Of a DNA stretch of 64,000 bases, positions 28,138-37,096 are shown piece after piece. The position numbers were made by a program, and so were the translations under genes. Source of the DNA: Pirellulaceae bacterium (lineage in GTDB: Bacteria > Planctomycetota > Planctomycetia > Pirellulales > Pirellulaceae); NCBI GenBank assembly GCA_026004795.1, contig BPJV01000002.1, forward strand, positions 124,001-188,000. Direction: 5' to 3'. Positions within the stretch are counted from its first letter, which is position 1. Each line of letters begins with the position of its first letter. The notes under the pieces are model-generated. The model searched no databases. It was not told the DNA's origin and saw only the letters and a list, made by a program, of their open reading frames with translations.

Positions 28138-29349
28138 TTAGCCGACTTGGGTACCGGCTCGGGCGATGGCATGGTAGCCGACCTCACAGGCCAAAAGGTA
28201 GTCGGCGATGTCCAGTCTTTCGTCGGTCGTGTGAACATTGCGCTGCCCACATCCGATGGTTACCGTGGGAATGCCATGCCGGTTTATCCAGTTGGCGTCT
28301 ACACCGCCGCCTGAGACGGCCAGATGTGGCGTGCCCCCCACCTCCTCGATGGCAGTGGCGACGTGCCGCACGACAGGATCGTCTGCCGCCAGGCGGAAGG
28401 ACTCGTAATCGACACGCCGCTGCACCTCGCAGGAAACTGCCTGTCCAGCCTCGTTCATGACACGCGCGGCCGCCTGATGAAATGCATCGGCGATCGTGGT
28501 GGCAATTCGCTCACGAAACTCGCTTTCATGACTGCGTGCTTCAGCAGCGATTTCCACCTCATCGGCCACCACGTTGGTGGCCGTTCCTCCCCGGAGAACA
28601 CCGATGTTACTGGTACCGGTCGATTTGCCTTTCTTGATTCGGCCTAACCACCCGCGGCGACGCAGATCGGCGATGGCCAGCGCGGCCGCCTCGATAGCAC
28701 TCGCCCCCTGCTCCGGTGCGAGTCCGGCGTGCGCCGCAATACCGCGAAGGACGACGCGCATCCGCTCGCCCCCCGTCGCCCCGATGGTCAACTTTTGCGG
28801 ATCGCCGCCATCGAAGTTCAATGCCCAAGCCGGCTTACCAAGCTTCCCTACGCTCACGTAGCGAGCGCCATGAAGTCCCACCTCTTCTTGAACGAAAAAA
28901 CAGAGGGTCAGCGGTGGCCGAGAGCCCGGCGCAATATGCTCGACGGCCGCACGAGCGGCAACCAACACGGCCGCCACGCCCGCTCGATCGTCGGCCCCCA
29001 AACCGGTGGAGGGCGAGGCGGCTACGATCTCACCACCTCGACGCACCGGTCGGCATCCCACACAGATAGGGACGGTGTCCAGGTGAGCCGAAAGCATGAG
29101 CCGAGGTAACCGCGAATTACCCGGAATCTTGATCACGAGGTTACCCACCTGGCCGGCAATCGGACTTCGACGATGCGCGGTATCGTAGGCGACCGAAACC
29201 CCCTCGATTGCCCAAGTGGACACATAATCCTCGACAAACGACGCGACCTGCGCTTCCTCGCCACTTTTTCCGGCAATGGCCATCAACTGCATCACCAACG
29301 CGATAGCGGTATTGGGATCGATTTTTGAGGATCGATTCTTCAGCTGCAT
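28138..29349 (-). CDS. M20 family metallopeptidase (tripeptide aminopeptidase-like)
   Basis: A 403-residue dizinc exopeptidase. Zinc-binding and catalytic positions are visible as the His/Asp in SAHLDTVP, the Asp in GLGADDRAG, the Glu pair in VQEEVGLHG and the His in a late NVHTTDE segment. A dimerisation insertion lies between about 200 and 310. It resembles the PepT/PepT-like group and is probably cytoplasmic, releasing amino acids from short peptides. No signal peptide. Confidence 0.88.
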   Translation of the reverse strand: MQLKNRSSKIDPNTAIALVMQLMAIAGKSGEEAQVASFVEDYVSTWAIEGVSVAYDTAHRRSPIAGQVGNLVIKIPGNSRLPRLMLSAHLDTVPICVGCRPVRRGGEIVAASPSTGLGADDRAGVAAVLVAARAAVEHIAPGSRPPLTLCFFVQEEVGLHGARYVSVGKLGKPAWALNFDGGDPQKLTIGATGGERMRVVLRGIAAHAGLAPEQGASAIEAAALAIADLRRRGWLGRIKKGKSTGTSNIGVLRGGTATNVVADEVEIAAEARSHESEFRERIATTIADAFHQAAARVMNEAGQAVSCEVQRRVDYESFRLAADDPVVRHVATAIEEVGGTPHLAVSGGGVDANWINRHGIPTVTIGCGQRNVHTTDERLDIADYLLACEVGYHAIARAGTQVG

Positions 29350-29700
29350 AAATGAGCTCTCGGCAGGCTTCTAGGGATGGAAAAGATGAATCCAGTAATA
29401 GCAAGACGGGCGGTATGGCGTACACGGCGGCCAGTACGTAGAGCATACCGCGGAATGGTTGCCGTGTAAGTAGCACTACCAATCGCCGCCCGCGGTGGTA
29501 TACCATCATGCTTCAGCATGCTTTGAACCAGTACGAGGATCGCTGAAGTTTTTCGCGTAGGCTGATTTGCCAAGATCCTCGTTGGTCGCCGAGCAGCCGA
29601 TCATTTGATTTTTTTCGGTGGAAGCCGACAAGGGACGTAGAGGCCCGATAGGAAGCCTCACCGCCCACCGTTCAGCGCCTTTGTCTAAGGAGGATCAATC
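29350..29700. other. 351-base divergent gap upstream of the M20 and phosphofructokinase genes
   Basis: Must carry the promoters for both genes, but no good -10/-35 pair stands out. No gene or RNA is supported. The AAGGAGG ribosome site of the phosphofructokinase gene ends it. Confidence 0.35.
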
Positions 29701-30915
29701 GTGAAAAAAGTGCGACGTCGCATCGGCATTCTCACCGGTGGTGGAGACTGTCCAGGCTTGAACGCAGTCATTCGCGCTGCTACCAAAAGCGCCATCTACC
29801 TGGGATACCGCGTCGTGGGCATCCGCCGCGGATACGAAGGGCTCGCCGATCCCGTCCAAACGATGCCGTTAACGATCGCCAATACGAGCAATATTCTCAA
29901 TCAGGGAGGGACCATCCTTGGCTCGACCAATAAAGGGCGCTTCAGCGCCAAGGTAGGAACCGATCAAACTCGACAACTCGATCCCGGTTTGATCGACATG
30001 GTCCGCCGTAACGTCCAGGAACTTGAACTGGACGGATTGATCTGTATCGGCGGCGATGGTTCTCTATCGATCGCCTGGCAACTGTACCAGGCTGGTATTC
30101 CCATCGTGGGGGTGCCGAAGACGATCGACAATGATTTGCAGGGGACAGCTTTTACCTTCGGTTTCGATAGCGCGGTGGCTTGTGCCGCCAACGCCCTCGA
30201 TCGGTTGCACACAACCGCCGCCAGCCATGAACGGGTGATGGTGCTGGAGGTAATGGGACGTCACACCGGCTGGATTGCGCTCCACGCCGGGTTGGCCGGT
30301 GGAGGGGATGTCATTTTGATCCCGGAAATCGACTGGACATTCGAGAACGTGTGCGCCAAAGTTTTGCAACGGCAGCGGATGGGACGTCGCTTCACGCTCA
30401 TCGTCGTCGCCGAAGGAGCCCGCTTGCCCGATGGTGGATTGGTCACTGCGGAAGACAACCCCGCAGCCACCTCGGAGCGACAAGTGCGTCTGGGCGGTAT
30501 CGGACAGATCGTGGCCGACGAGGTGCAGAAGCGGTTGGGAGTCGAAACGCGATGCGTCGTATTAGGACACCTGCAGCGCGGTGGCGAACCGACCTATTTC
30601 GATCGTTGTTTGTCGACTCAGTACGGTGCGCACGCCGTTCGTCTGATCGAAGAGGAACGCTTTGGTGAAATGGTCAGTTATGACCCACCCGACATGACAA
30701 GCGTTTCCATCGAAAAGGCCATCGCGCAATTACACCGTGTTGACCCGCAGGGGGCGGCCGTTCAAGCGGCCCGCGCTATGGCAGTCAGCTTCGGGGATAC
30801 GCCCGACTATCGCAATCCGTTTCCATGCTCCCATGTGGACGCCAAAACGTACGCAGAACAGTTCAACGTCTCCCCGTCGGCCATCGCGACGTCGCACTTC
30901 GACGATTACGAGTGA
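29701..30915 (+). CDS. pfkA: 6-phosphofructokinase
   Basis: A 404-residue group A phosphofructokinase. It starts at GTG, decided by AAGGAGG at ideal spacing. The nucleotide loop is at 12-18 (TGGGDCP), GGDGS at 117-121 and PKTIDND at 139-145 with the catalytic Asp143. At the position equivalent to E. coli Gly104 it has Gly (ATP type), but at the position equivalent to Gly124 it has Lys140 (usual in the PPi type). This mixed pattern is known from actinobacterial ATP-dependent enzymes, so ATP is the likelier phosphoryl donor. The last codons overlap the convergent M14-type gene by 10 bases. Confidence 0.93.
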   Translation: MKKVRRRIGILTGGGDCPGLNAVIRAATKSAIYLGYRVVGIRRGYEGLADPVQTMPLTIANTSNILNQGGTILGSTNKGRFSAKVGTDQTRQLDPGLIDMVRRNVQELELDGLICIGGDGSLSIAWQLYQAGIPIVGVPKTIDNDLQGTAFTFGFDSAVACAANALDRLHTTAASHERVMVLEVMGRHTGWIALHAGLAGGGDVILIPEIDWTFENVCAKVLQRQRMGRRFTLIVVAEGARLPDGGLVTAEDNPAATSERQVRLGGIGQIVADEVQKRLGVETRCVVLGHLQRGGEPTYFDRCLSTQYGAHAVRLIEEERFGEMVSYDPPDMTSVSIEKAIAQLHRVDPQGAAVQAARAMAVSFGDTPDYRNPFPCSHVDAKTYAEQFNVSPSAIATSHFDDYE

Positions 30916-31949
30916 TCGAATGCAAAAGGTTGCATCAGATATCCCAGGCAATCTTGACGAATCACATCGATGTCACGCGTGAACATACTGGGAGTAATGG
31001 CATGGTGCACGACAATGCGATCGTCACGACGCACCAGGAAGTCGTTGGTCACGTCGTTACCGTGTTCATCGTGGACGATCAGGCACTCGGCGACCGGTCG
31101 GTCGCGAGCTCCGTTGTTCAGCCGCGCTAGGGTTTCTCCGGCGGGCAGCCTACGGAAGTTCAACGTATCCAGATCCGAACGAAAAACGATATCAGCGTCC
31201 ATCGCTTGGGGCGCAAAACCGATGGAACAATGGTCATGAACGCTGATCCGCGCAACCGTATGGTACACGATGGCTCCCCGGCTCAACTGCGCCGGCGGAT
31301 GGAGATGCTCGAGGTAGAGCAACCGCTCGATGAAGTCAGCGGCGACCGACGCGGCCGCACGGTCTCCAGGCTGCCCGCATTCAAGCGTCACGGCGGGACA
31401 ATGAGCCATGAAGGCTTGCGTTTGAACGCCTCGCGGACGAATGAAATAAATGATGCGTGTGGAAAACATCGATGCCAGGTAGACATGCCGACTGGCGCAG
31501 GAGCATATGCAGCCGTAGACTGGATTCTTGCCGGTATTGTTGTGGATGTCGATACTGGCGAATACCTCTCGGGAGACCATGCGATTGGTCACCTGCTGCA
31601 GCATACGATGGATGGGGCTAGGGGGTAACTCCGATCCCGGCCAAGCGCGGTTGAAGTCGACCTGGTGTGGCAGATAGCGCTTACGATATCGGCACGCTTC
31701 CACGTTGCCCACGAACAGGCTGAGCCCACGCGGCAGTTCGCGGCCCTGATGGCGCCGTAAAACTTCCTGCATGGCCAACAGACCGGCGTCTTCATTCCCG
31801 TGCAATAAGATGCTTACGAACAGGGGGCGACGCGGGCCCGGCAGATGGATCAAGGTGGGCGTCGAAAAGAGAGTGGGGACATCCTCCAGCGCCGCATCGA
31901 GAAAGCCTTTCGGTAGCGTGTCAGTCTCGTTCCAGGCAAGTACATCCAT
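30906..31949 (-). CDS. M14-type succinylglutamate desuccinylase/aspartoacylase family protein
   Basis: A 347-residue zinc carboxypeptidase-fold protein. The metal ligands are His50 and Glu53 in HGNED and a His in DIHNNTG near residue 140; the catalytic Glu is probably in TLECGQ. A C-terminal beta-rich part of about 100 residues follows, as in AstE/aspartoacylase relatives. It probably deacylates an N-acyl amino acid or trims a C-terminal residue; the substrate is not evident. It lies 84 bases downstream of the glutamate/cysteine ligase-like gene and converges on pfkA. Confidence 0.82.
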   Translation of the reverse strand: MDVLAWNETDTLPKGFLDAALEDVPTLFSTPTLIHLPGPRRPLFVSILLHGNEDAGLLAMQEVLRRHQGRELPRGLSLFVGNVEACRYRKRYLPHQVDFNRAWPGSELPPSPIHRMLQQVTNRMVSREVFASIDIHNNTGKNPVYGCICSCASRHVYLASMFSTRIIYFIRPRGVQTQAFMAHCPAVTLECGQPGDRAAASVAADFIERLLYLEHLHPPAQLSRGAIVYHTVARISVHDHCSIGFAPQAMDADIVFRSDLDTLNFRRLPAGETLARLNNGARDRPVAECLIVHDEHGNDVTNDFLVRRDDRIVVHHAITPSMFTRDIDVIRQDCLGYLMQPFAFDHS

Positions 31950-32033
31950 CGAAGCATCTCATCGAACAGCTCACCGATCCCACCAGGCCAACCACCTGCC
32001 CTGATCACCCATCAACGATCTCACCGCGGCAGT

Positions 32034-33443
32034 TTACACCCACTCGGCCACTGGATTTCCATTCGATTGATTCTGCATATATTCACGCAGGACGGCATGG
32101 GTATCCCCAGAGTATGCATCGAATTTTCGAGTTTGCCAGACGGCGCCATTCTGCATCCGGTCGAGTCGTTGGCGGAGAATCTTTTCCGCCGCGGCCACCT
32201 CGTCCGCCGCCATGCCGTTGCGGATCAAGGCCTCGCATCCGTGGTCGAGAAGCTGCGTCTGCAGCAGTGCCGCTGCGGAATAAACCTTGCCGTCCAACCA
32301 GTGAATCTCAGCCGGCAGACCGTCTCGGGCGGCGCGATAAAAATTCTCGCGCGCCGTCGCGATGGGCATCGCTTCCTCGGGAGGCCGCGGAAGTCGTGCC
32401 AGGTAGTAGACCAAGCCCAAATACAGGATCACGTCGGCGAACAAATCGGCCATGGAAGGACTTGCGGACATCGGTCGATGCTCGATGCGCAGGTGAGGCG
32501 TACCATCCGACTCGAAGCCAATCAACGGTCGGTTCCACGGCCAGATCGTGCCGTTGTGCATGCGGGTGTAAGGCATGCGTGCCGGCCCTTCTTCCAGGAC
32601 GACCGGCAACAGCACGCGGTGCCGTGACACGTTCTCCGCGAACAACTCATAAAGGGATTCACGAACATAGTGGTCGGCAAAACTTACCCGCGGCAGTTCG
32701 CTACCGATATCAACCGACTGCTCAAAAACCGGGATGCGCGTGTCGGACCACAAACGTCGGCCGAACAATAACGGAGCATTGGCCGCCATGGCTACCGTCA
32801 GCGACGATGCAATCAGCGAGGCATTGTAGAATCGCACCGACTCGCGTTGGGCAACCTTCAAATGGACCTGCACCGAGGTGGCGGCCGATTCGAGCATCAG
32901 GTCATGATGGGTGACCCGCAAGCGATCCTGGCCCTCGATCTCCAACACCAGCGGCTTACCACGGCGCAACGAAATGACTTGGCGATTCAACGCCGCGTAC
33001 CGTTTCAGCGGCGACATGTTGCTGACGTTCAACATCGCGTTGCGCAACGTCGGCAAAATGCCGATGGCTACGACGCGATGCTCCATCCGCTGAGCGACCT
33101 CCATGCACCGATGCCACGTAGCCCTTAGTTCCGACCGCATATTAGCCAGGCCCGAGCCCTTAATCGGCTGGGGCGCTACGTTCACTTCGAAGTTGAATTT
33201 CGATAGCTCGGGTACTACCCACTTGCGATCGAGGGTGTTCAAGAAGAGCGTATTGTCGGGCGCAGGTAATCCCTGCAAGTCGACCAACCACGCCTCCAGT
33301 TCCAAGCCGACGAAATCCCCCTCGTCACAGAACTTGCCTTCATCGAACCACCGGCGGAGCAACTCCAGTTCCGAGCGCAAACACTGCTGGAACCGTTCGA
33401 AATCCTCAACAGAGAATTCTTCGCTATCGATCTCTTGGCCCAC
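32034..33443 (-). CDS. Glutamate-cysteine ligase family protein (GCS2-like)
   Basis: A 469-residue ATP-dependent carboxylate-amine ligase of the GCS2 family. The start is GTG, with GGGAG at good spacing. Family features include GLELEAWLVD near residue 46, PELSKFNFEVNV, a conserved RIEHRPMSASPSM segment and the Trp/Asn-rich TIWPWNRP region. It could make gamma-glutamylcysteine or another gamma-glutamyl or amide product; no glutathione synthetase gene is in view. It is 36 bases downstream of queD, probably one transcript. Confidence 0.82.
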   Translation of the reverse strand: MGQEIDSEEFSVEDFERFQQCLRSELELLRRWFDEGKFCDEGDFVGLELEAWLVDLQGLPAPDNTLFLNTLDRKWVVPELSKFNFEVNVAPQPIKGSGLANMRSELRATWHRCMEVAQRMEHRVVAIGILPTLRNAMLNVSNMSPLKRYAALNRQVISLRRGKPLVLEIEGQDRLRVTHHDLMLESAATSVQVHLKVAQRESVRFYNASLIASSLTVAMAANAPLLFGRRLWSDTRIPVFEQSVDIGSELPRVSFADHYVRESLYELFAENVSRHRVLLPVVLEEGPARMPYTRMHNGTIWPWNRPLIGFESDGTPHLRIEHRPMSASPSMADLFADVILYLGLVYYLARLPRPPEEAMPIATARENFYRAARDGLPAEIHWLDGKVYSAAALLQTQLLDHGCEALIRNGMAADEVAAAEKILRQRLDRMQNGAVWQTRKFDAYSGDTHAVLREYMQNQSNGNPVAEWV

Positions 33444-33479
33444 ACGGGGACTCCCAAGTTACCTGCAAATCCAAGGCCC

Positions 33480-33920
33480 CTAGGGCACCTCCTCCACCCT
33501 CGCTTCGGCAAACGCATCGTCGGTTTCCCAAATCCGTACGGCGATGCACCGCGCGCCGGTCCCGTCGAGCACACGAGGACAAACCTCTTCAAGCAAATAC
33601 CGCGCCATGTTCTCTGCCGTCGGATTGTAGGGGAGGACAAACAAGCGACGCGGCTCCACCATTTCCAAGGCTGCAATGCCATTGGCATCCTTCTCATAGA
33701 CCAAAAAGCTGTGATCCCAGTTCTCGTCGATCCATGTTTTCGTGCGCTTCTTCAAATCGGAAAAGTCGATCACCCGCCCAATGGCGTCCATCTCGTCACC
33801 AGTGACAAAGAACTCCGCCACGTAATTATGACCGTGAAAATGCTCGCACGGCCCGCCATGCTGAAAGAGCCGGTGGCCGGCACAAAACTTGATACGACGC
33901 ATGATATGAATGTTCGCCAT
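33480..33920 (-). CDS. queD: 6-carboxytetrahydropterin synthase / PTPS family
   Basis: A 146-residue T-fold enzyme of the pyruvoyltetrahydropterin synthase/QueD family. ATG at 33920 is preferred because GGAAG precedes it; the longer frame adds 18 residues. Zinc ligands are the His in FCAGHRLF and the pair in EHFHGHNY; the catalytic Cys is in GPCEHF. A conserved Asp/His region lies mid-protein and a Glu in the C-terminal part. It probably supplies the queuosine precursor 6-carboxytetrahydropterin; other queuosine genes are not in the window, so a biopterin-type role cannot be excluded. Confidence 0.88.
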   Translation of the reverse strand: MANIHIMRRIKFCAGHRLFQHGGPCEHFHGHNYVAEFFVTGDEMDAIGRVIDFSDLKKRTKTWIDENWDHSFLVYEKDANGIAALEMVEPRRLFVLPYNPTAENMARYLLEEVCPRVLDGTGARCIAVRIWETDDAFAEARVEEVP

Positions 33921-34068
33921 GGTTCTTCCATTCCAGAGTTGCGGAGCAGAGTCATCGGGCCAGGAGGCCAACACATCGCTCGCCCACTAACAGCATGTTG
34001 CAGCACGAAATGATGCGTGCTGCCCTCCCCCAAACATAGAGGCACGTCGACAGGCATCGCCGACCGAT

Positions 34069-34437
34069 CTATTCGCCTTGGTCGTGGAGTTTCAAGTTGT
34101 TGCGGTGGCGATGGCGGTCGCGCTCTGTTTTCTTAGCGAGGTTGTGCCGAAATGCACGTTGGAGGTCGACCCCCGTTTGATTGGCCAAACATATCAACAC
34201 GAAGAGAATGTCGGCCATCTCGTCGGCCAACGTGGCATCTTCGTTATCCCCCGGCTTAGCACACTGGTCACCGTAGGTTCGGGCCAACAATCGGGCTAGC
34301 TCTCCGACCTCTTCCATCAATTGTGCCAGATTCGTCAACTCGGAAAAGTACCTTACTCCGAATTGCTCAATCCACTGATCGACCATCTGCTGCGCCTGCC
34401 GCAGCGAAATTGGTTCGTCCGCATCGGTGGGGGCCAT
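34069..34437 (-). CDS. MazG-type nucleotide pyrophosphohydrolase
   Basis: A 122-residue all-alpha NTP pyrophosphatase. The metal site is visible as EEVGE near residue 43 and DEMADIL about 30 residues later. ATG at 34437 (AGGACG upstream) is chosen over one 7 codons earlier. It probably clears non-canonical or excess dNTPs. It is the first gene of the mazG-queD-ligase run. Confidence 0.87.
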   Translation of the reverse strand: MAPTDADEPISLRQAQQMVDQWIEQFGVRYFSELTNLAQLMEEVGELARLLARTYGDQCAKPGDNEDATLADEMADILFVLICLANQTGVDLQRAFRHNLAKKTERDRHRHRNNLKLHDQGE

Positions 34438-34700
34438 GATTCGACGTCCTAGTTGCATGAGAGTCTGGAGCAGACAACGGCCATGCGGCCGCGCAGGATA
34501 CCGCGCACCAATGGTGGTCGAAACGTTTGCCCAGCGGAAGCCCCTGGCCTAGTGGAAGGTGGCCGATTCCAGGCAATCGAAGTGTACCGCCATCGGCACA
34601 CCTCCTGAGGCGACCATGATTCTTGCCGCGCTGAGGAGCGGCGGTTGGAGCGACCGCGGCCTCGCCTCCTGGGCAGGCGTTGCCGCTACGCTCGTATACA

Positions 34701-34736
34701 AAAAAACCCCGGATTCTCTACAGAAACCGGGGTTTT
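34701..34736 (-). terminator. Intrinsic terminator of tRNA-Asp
   Basis: On the minus strand AAAACCCCGG (34736-34727) pairs with CCGGGGTTTT (34712-34703), a 10-bp stem with a 14-base loop followed by further T residues. It begins 7 bases after the tRNA 3' end. The strongest intrinsic terminator in the window. Confidence 0.9.
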
Positions 34737-34742
34737 GGGGAG

Positions 34743-34816
34743 CGAGGCCGACGGGACTCGAACCCGCAACCTCTGGATCGACAGTCCAGTGCTCTAACCG
34801 ATTGAGCTACGGCCCC
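34743..34816 (-). tRNA. tRNA-Asp (GTC)
   Basis: A 74-base tRNA with a full cloverleaf: acceptor GGGGCCG pairing with CGGCCTC (one G-U), D arm TAGCTC...GAGC, anticodon stem CTGGA/TCCAG with loop CTGTCGA giving anticodon GTC, and T arm GCGGG TTCGAGT CCCGT. The discriminator is G73, as expected for aspartate. CCA is not encoded and must be added by the nucleotidyltransferase. Confidence 0.97.
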
Positions 34817-35254
34817 TCCAATTTGACCTCGACGCGTTTTGACGTGCGATCGATGTGCGGGATTATAGATCCTGGCCCGAGTGATGCAAGAGCATTTTCA
34901 AGAACTTTTCGGAACTCTACCGGCTGCGAAAACAGCCGCTGACGTTCTCTTGCCCTACTCTAGCTTTTTTCTCGGCAGCACGGTTCGGTCGGTCCAATCC
35001 ATGACCGTGGGAAGGCCGTGTTTTCCCACGTGGCAAAGTCGTTCTATTCGGCGCAACATGCCCGACGGAAACCCGTCAGGCAGTACGCCGGCAGGCCACG
35101 TGGGAAGCGACCGTGACGCCGCAAGCTAGATTGATTAGGTAGACGCGGCATCCACAACAACCGATCGACGTGAAGGAAACTCGTTGTGCGATGCTACCAG
35201 AAAGCAAGGATTGCCGCAGTTTGTGCCCAGGACACCTCATGCAGGGGGACTACG
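34817..35254. other. 438-base gap between tRNA-Asp and the small membrane protein gene
   Basis: Contains the tRNA promoter region and an 8-bp hairpin CGTGGGAA/TTCCCACG (35006-35013 with 35023-35030, 9-base loop). A further CGTGGGAA copy occurs near 35100. No protein or RNA gene is supported. Confidence 0.4.
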
Positions 35255-35410
35255 ATGCTGAAAGTTGTTTTCCAATGGATCCAAGGGGCCCTGGCTACCC
35301 TGTTTTCCAACATCAACTGGGCCATTCAAGAAGCGGACCTCACGCAGTGGGCAATCATCTCCATCGCCTTCGTCGCTGCTGGCTTCTTGTGCATGAAAGG
35401 AAGTAGGTAA
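35255..35410 (+). CDS. Small membrane protein, 51 residues
   Basis: ATG at 35255 preceded by GGGGGA at 6 bases. The first half is amphipathic (MLKVVFQWIQGALATL), and a transmembrane helix covers about residues 29-48 before a short basic tail ending GSR. No family is recognised. It is too short for many annotation cut-offs but has a good ribosome site and a sensible topology. Confidence 0.55.
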   Translation: MLKVVFQWIQGALATLFSNINWAIQEADLTQWAIISIAFVAAGFLCMKGSR

Positions 35411-35459
35411 GCGGCCGTGGGGGCCGGCGTGAAATGTTGGCTTTGGTGCTCACCAACAT

Positions 35460-36392
35460 TCAAGGGAATTCATAACCGGGGTTGTTCGGATCGAAGTCCA
35501 TGTCGGTAAGTCCGACATTCAACTCGACTTCCAAGTAGGTGTACTCTTCCTCCAACAGCGGTGGAGAATCGGCTGTCGTCGGCCAACCGTAAGCGGCGTA
35601 CTTCAGCGGAATCATGCGCTCGGTATCGACGTAGATCTGCGCCAGGTGAAACAGCCGGTTCGGCCCCTTCTCCGGCACACGAATCTCATAAAGTCGACAG
35701 GGAACCTCCCCCACGGGCACGGCATCGTACTGCCGGATGTCCGCATTGCGCAGATAATCGAGCTGCTCGGCGCGCTCGAGCAACGTCTCCACCATTCGCA
35801 GCAGGCCAATCTCGGTGATCGGATACTTGTTTCCGAACATCGCCACCGGTCCGGTGGGATCCAACCACATGCGACCTAACAGCCTTCCTTTCAATCCGCC
35901 TTCATGCGCGACCAGTTTATTGTCATTTTCACCCCGCACCCAGATTACCTCCCGCCCAGCCGCTGAAGGCGGTGCTTCAAACTTCAAATAAACAGCAAAC
36001 GGGTGGAGGTTACCTTGGGAATCTCGATACTCGTGGCGGATCTTGAAGCGCATGCGCACTTCATCGCCCAGAACCCCGGCAATCCGCTCGCGGCGTAGGA
36101 GAATGCCCCGATAGTCCCGCACGTTGGTTTGCAGGTTGGCCAATACTTCCTGAGCGAAGGCCACCAGATCGGATAGCGTAGGAGCCCCATCTTGCTGGCC
36201 CCCTTCAATTGCCTCGTTATTGTCACCGCCATGCCCGGCAACCGCCGGTGGCACGTACTGCGCGCCGGGAGTCGTCCTGAAGTATCGTGCCGATGCAATC
36301 GCCACAGTGGATAGCATCAATACCAGTAACCCCACTACCGCATGCGGATAGATACTCGGCGCGAATCGCCCGGTTTGGCGGCGTTCATCCAT
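35460..36392 (-). CDS. DUF1571 domain-containing protein
   Basis: A 310-residue envelope protein of the planctomycete-typical DUF1571 family, whose function is unknown. A membrane anchor or uncleaved signal covers about residues 15-35. The outer part is beta-rich, with the KIRHEYRDSQGN, VIWVRGENDNKL and MIPLKYAAYGW segments characteristic of the family and of LolA-like lipoprotein carriers, so lipid or lipoprotein handling is possible. It is 47 bases downstream of the next gene on the same strand. Confidence 0.82.
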   Translation of the reverse strand: MDERRQTGRFAPSIYPHAVVGLLVLMLSTVAIASARYFRTTPGAQYVPPAVAGHGGDNNEAIEGGQQDGAPTLSDLVAFAQEVLANLQTNVRDYRGILLRRERIAGVLGDEVRMRFKIRHEYRDSQGNLHPFAVYLKFEAPPSAAGREVIWVRGENDNKLVAHEGGLKGRLLGRMWLDPTGPVAMFGNKYPITEIGLLRMVETLLERAEQLDYLRNADIRQYDAVPVGEVPCRLYEIRVPEKGPNRLFHLAQIYVDTERMIPLKYAAYGWPTTADSPPLLEEEYTYLEVELNVGLTDMDFDPNNPGYEFP

Positions 36393-36439
36393 GATGGGGA
36401 ACCTTTATCAACAAGAGTGATCGACCAAGAGGGCCGGCA

Positions 36440-36931
36440 TCAATCGTGGATCCCAAACTCGGTTGCTTTCTCAAGTAGCTGGGAAACCTCTTCGTGGGCG
36501 ATCGTTTGAGCTAGCACCAGCGCGCGAGGAGCTAGAGAAAAATCACGATAGATGTGATGCATGATGAGCCCGTATTCGCAGAGCTGCTTAAACCCCTCCA
36601 AGAACTGCACAGTAACGGAGGGTTCATGTGGATCACGAAAGGCGATGGTTTGCTCGTCAGACAACTCCACATAAACTGCCAACAGGCGGGCGGCAGCATC
36701 GAAAGCCGAGTTGACCGCCTTCAACTCAATCGTGCCTCGATCGCGAGCTGCGTAGAGGATGGCCTTCGCTTCGCCGCCGAGCGTCAGCAACAATTCCTCG
36801 TCAGCGATCTGCGGCGGACGAACCCAACGTTCACTACAAAGTTGGGCCAAGGCCACAAGCACCGGTGCCGCATTGCCCAAGGCCTCCCAACTTCCATGCA
36901 AATAGTTGTCGACCGGATTCAAATCCTTCAT
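36440..36931 (-). CDS. Unknown all-alpha protein, 163 residues
   Basis: Not recognised. ATG at 36931 follows CAGGGAG closely; an upstream in-frame ATG adds 12 residues. The sequence is soluble, leucine-rich and predicted helical by composition, without cysteines in motifs, signal peptide or membrane segment. It lies just upstream of the DUF1571 gene and divergently from the glutathione peroxidase gene. Confidence 0.65.
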   Translation of the reverse strand: MKDLNPVDNYLHGSWEALGNAAPVLVALAQLCSERWVRPPQIADEELLLTLGGEAKAILYAARDRGTIELKAVNSAFDAAARLLAVYVELSDEQTIAFRDPHEPSVTVQFLEGFKQLCEYGLIMHHIYRDFSLAPRALVLAQTIAHEEVSQLLEKATEFGIHD

Positions 36932-36984
36932 CGGCTCCCTGCTAGAAACTGGGACGAAAACGACCATCGCACACTGGTCATGCC

Positions 36985-36993
36985 TGCTATAAT
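36985..36993 (+). promoter_or_regulatory. Extended -10 promoter for the peroxidase gene
   Basis: TGCTATAAT is a consensus -10 with the TGn extension, 104 bases before the glutathione peroxidase ATG. The -35 region is poor, as often with extended -10 sites. Confidence 0.55.
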
Positions 36994-37096
36994 ACTAGCG
37001 ACCGATTGTGGCAGTCGCCCACCTATTTTGGCAAGATGGGAGTTGCCTCGTTTCCGTCCCCTAGCGATCCCCACCACGATTTAGGAGTTGAGCACT

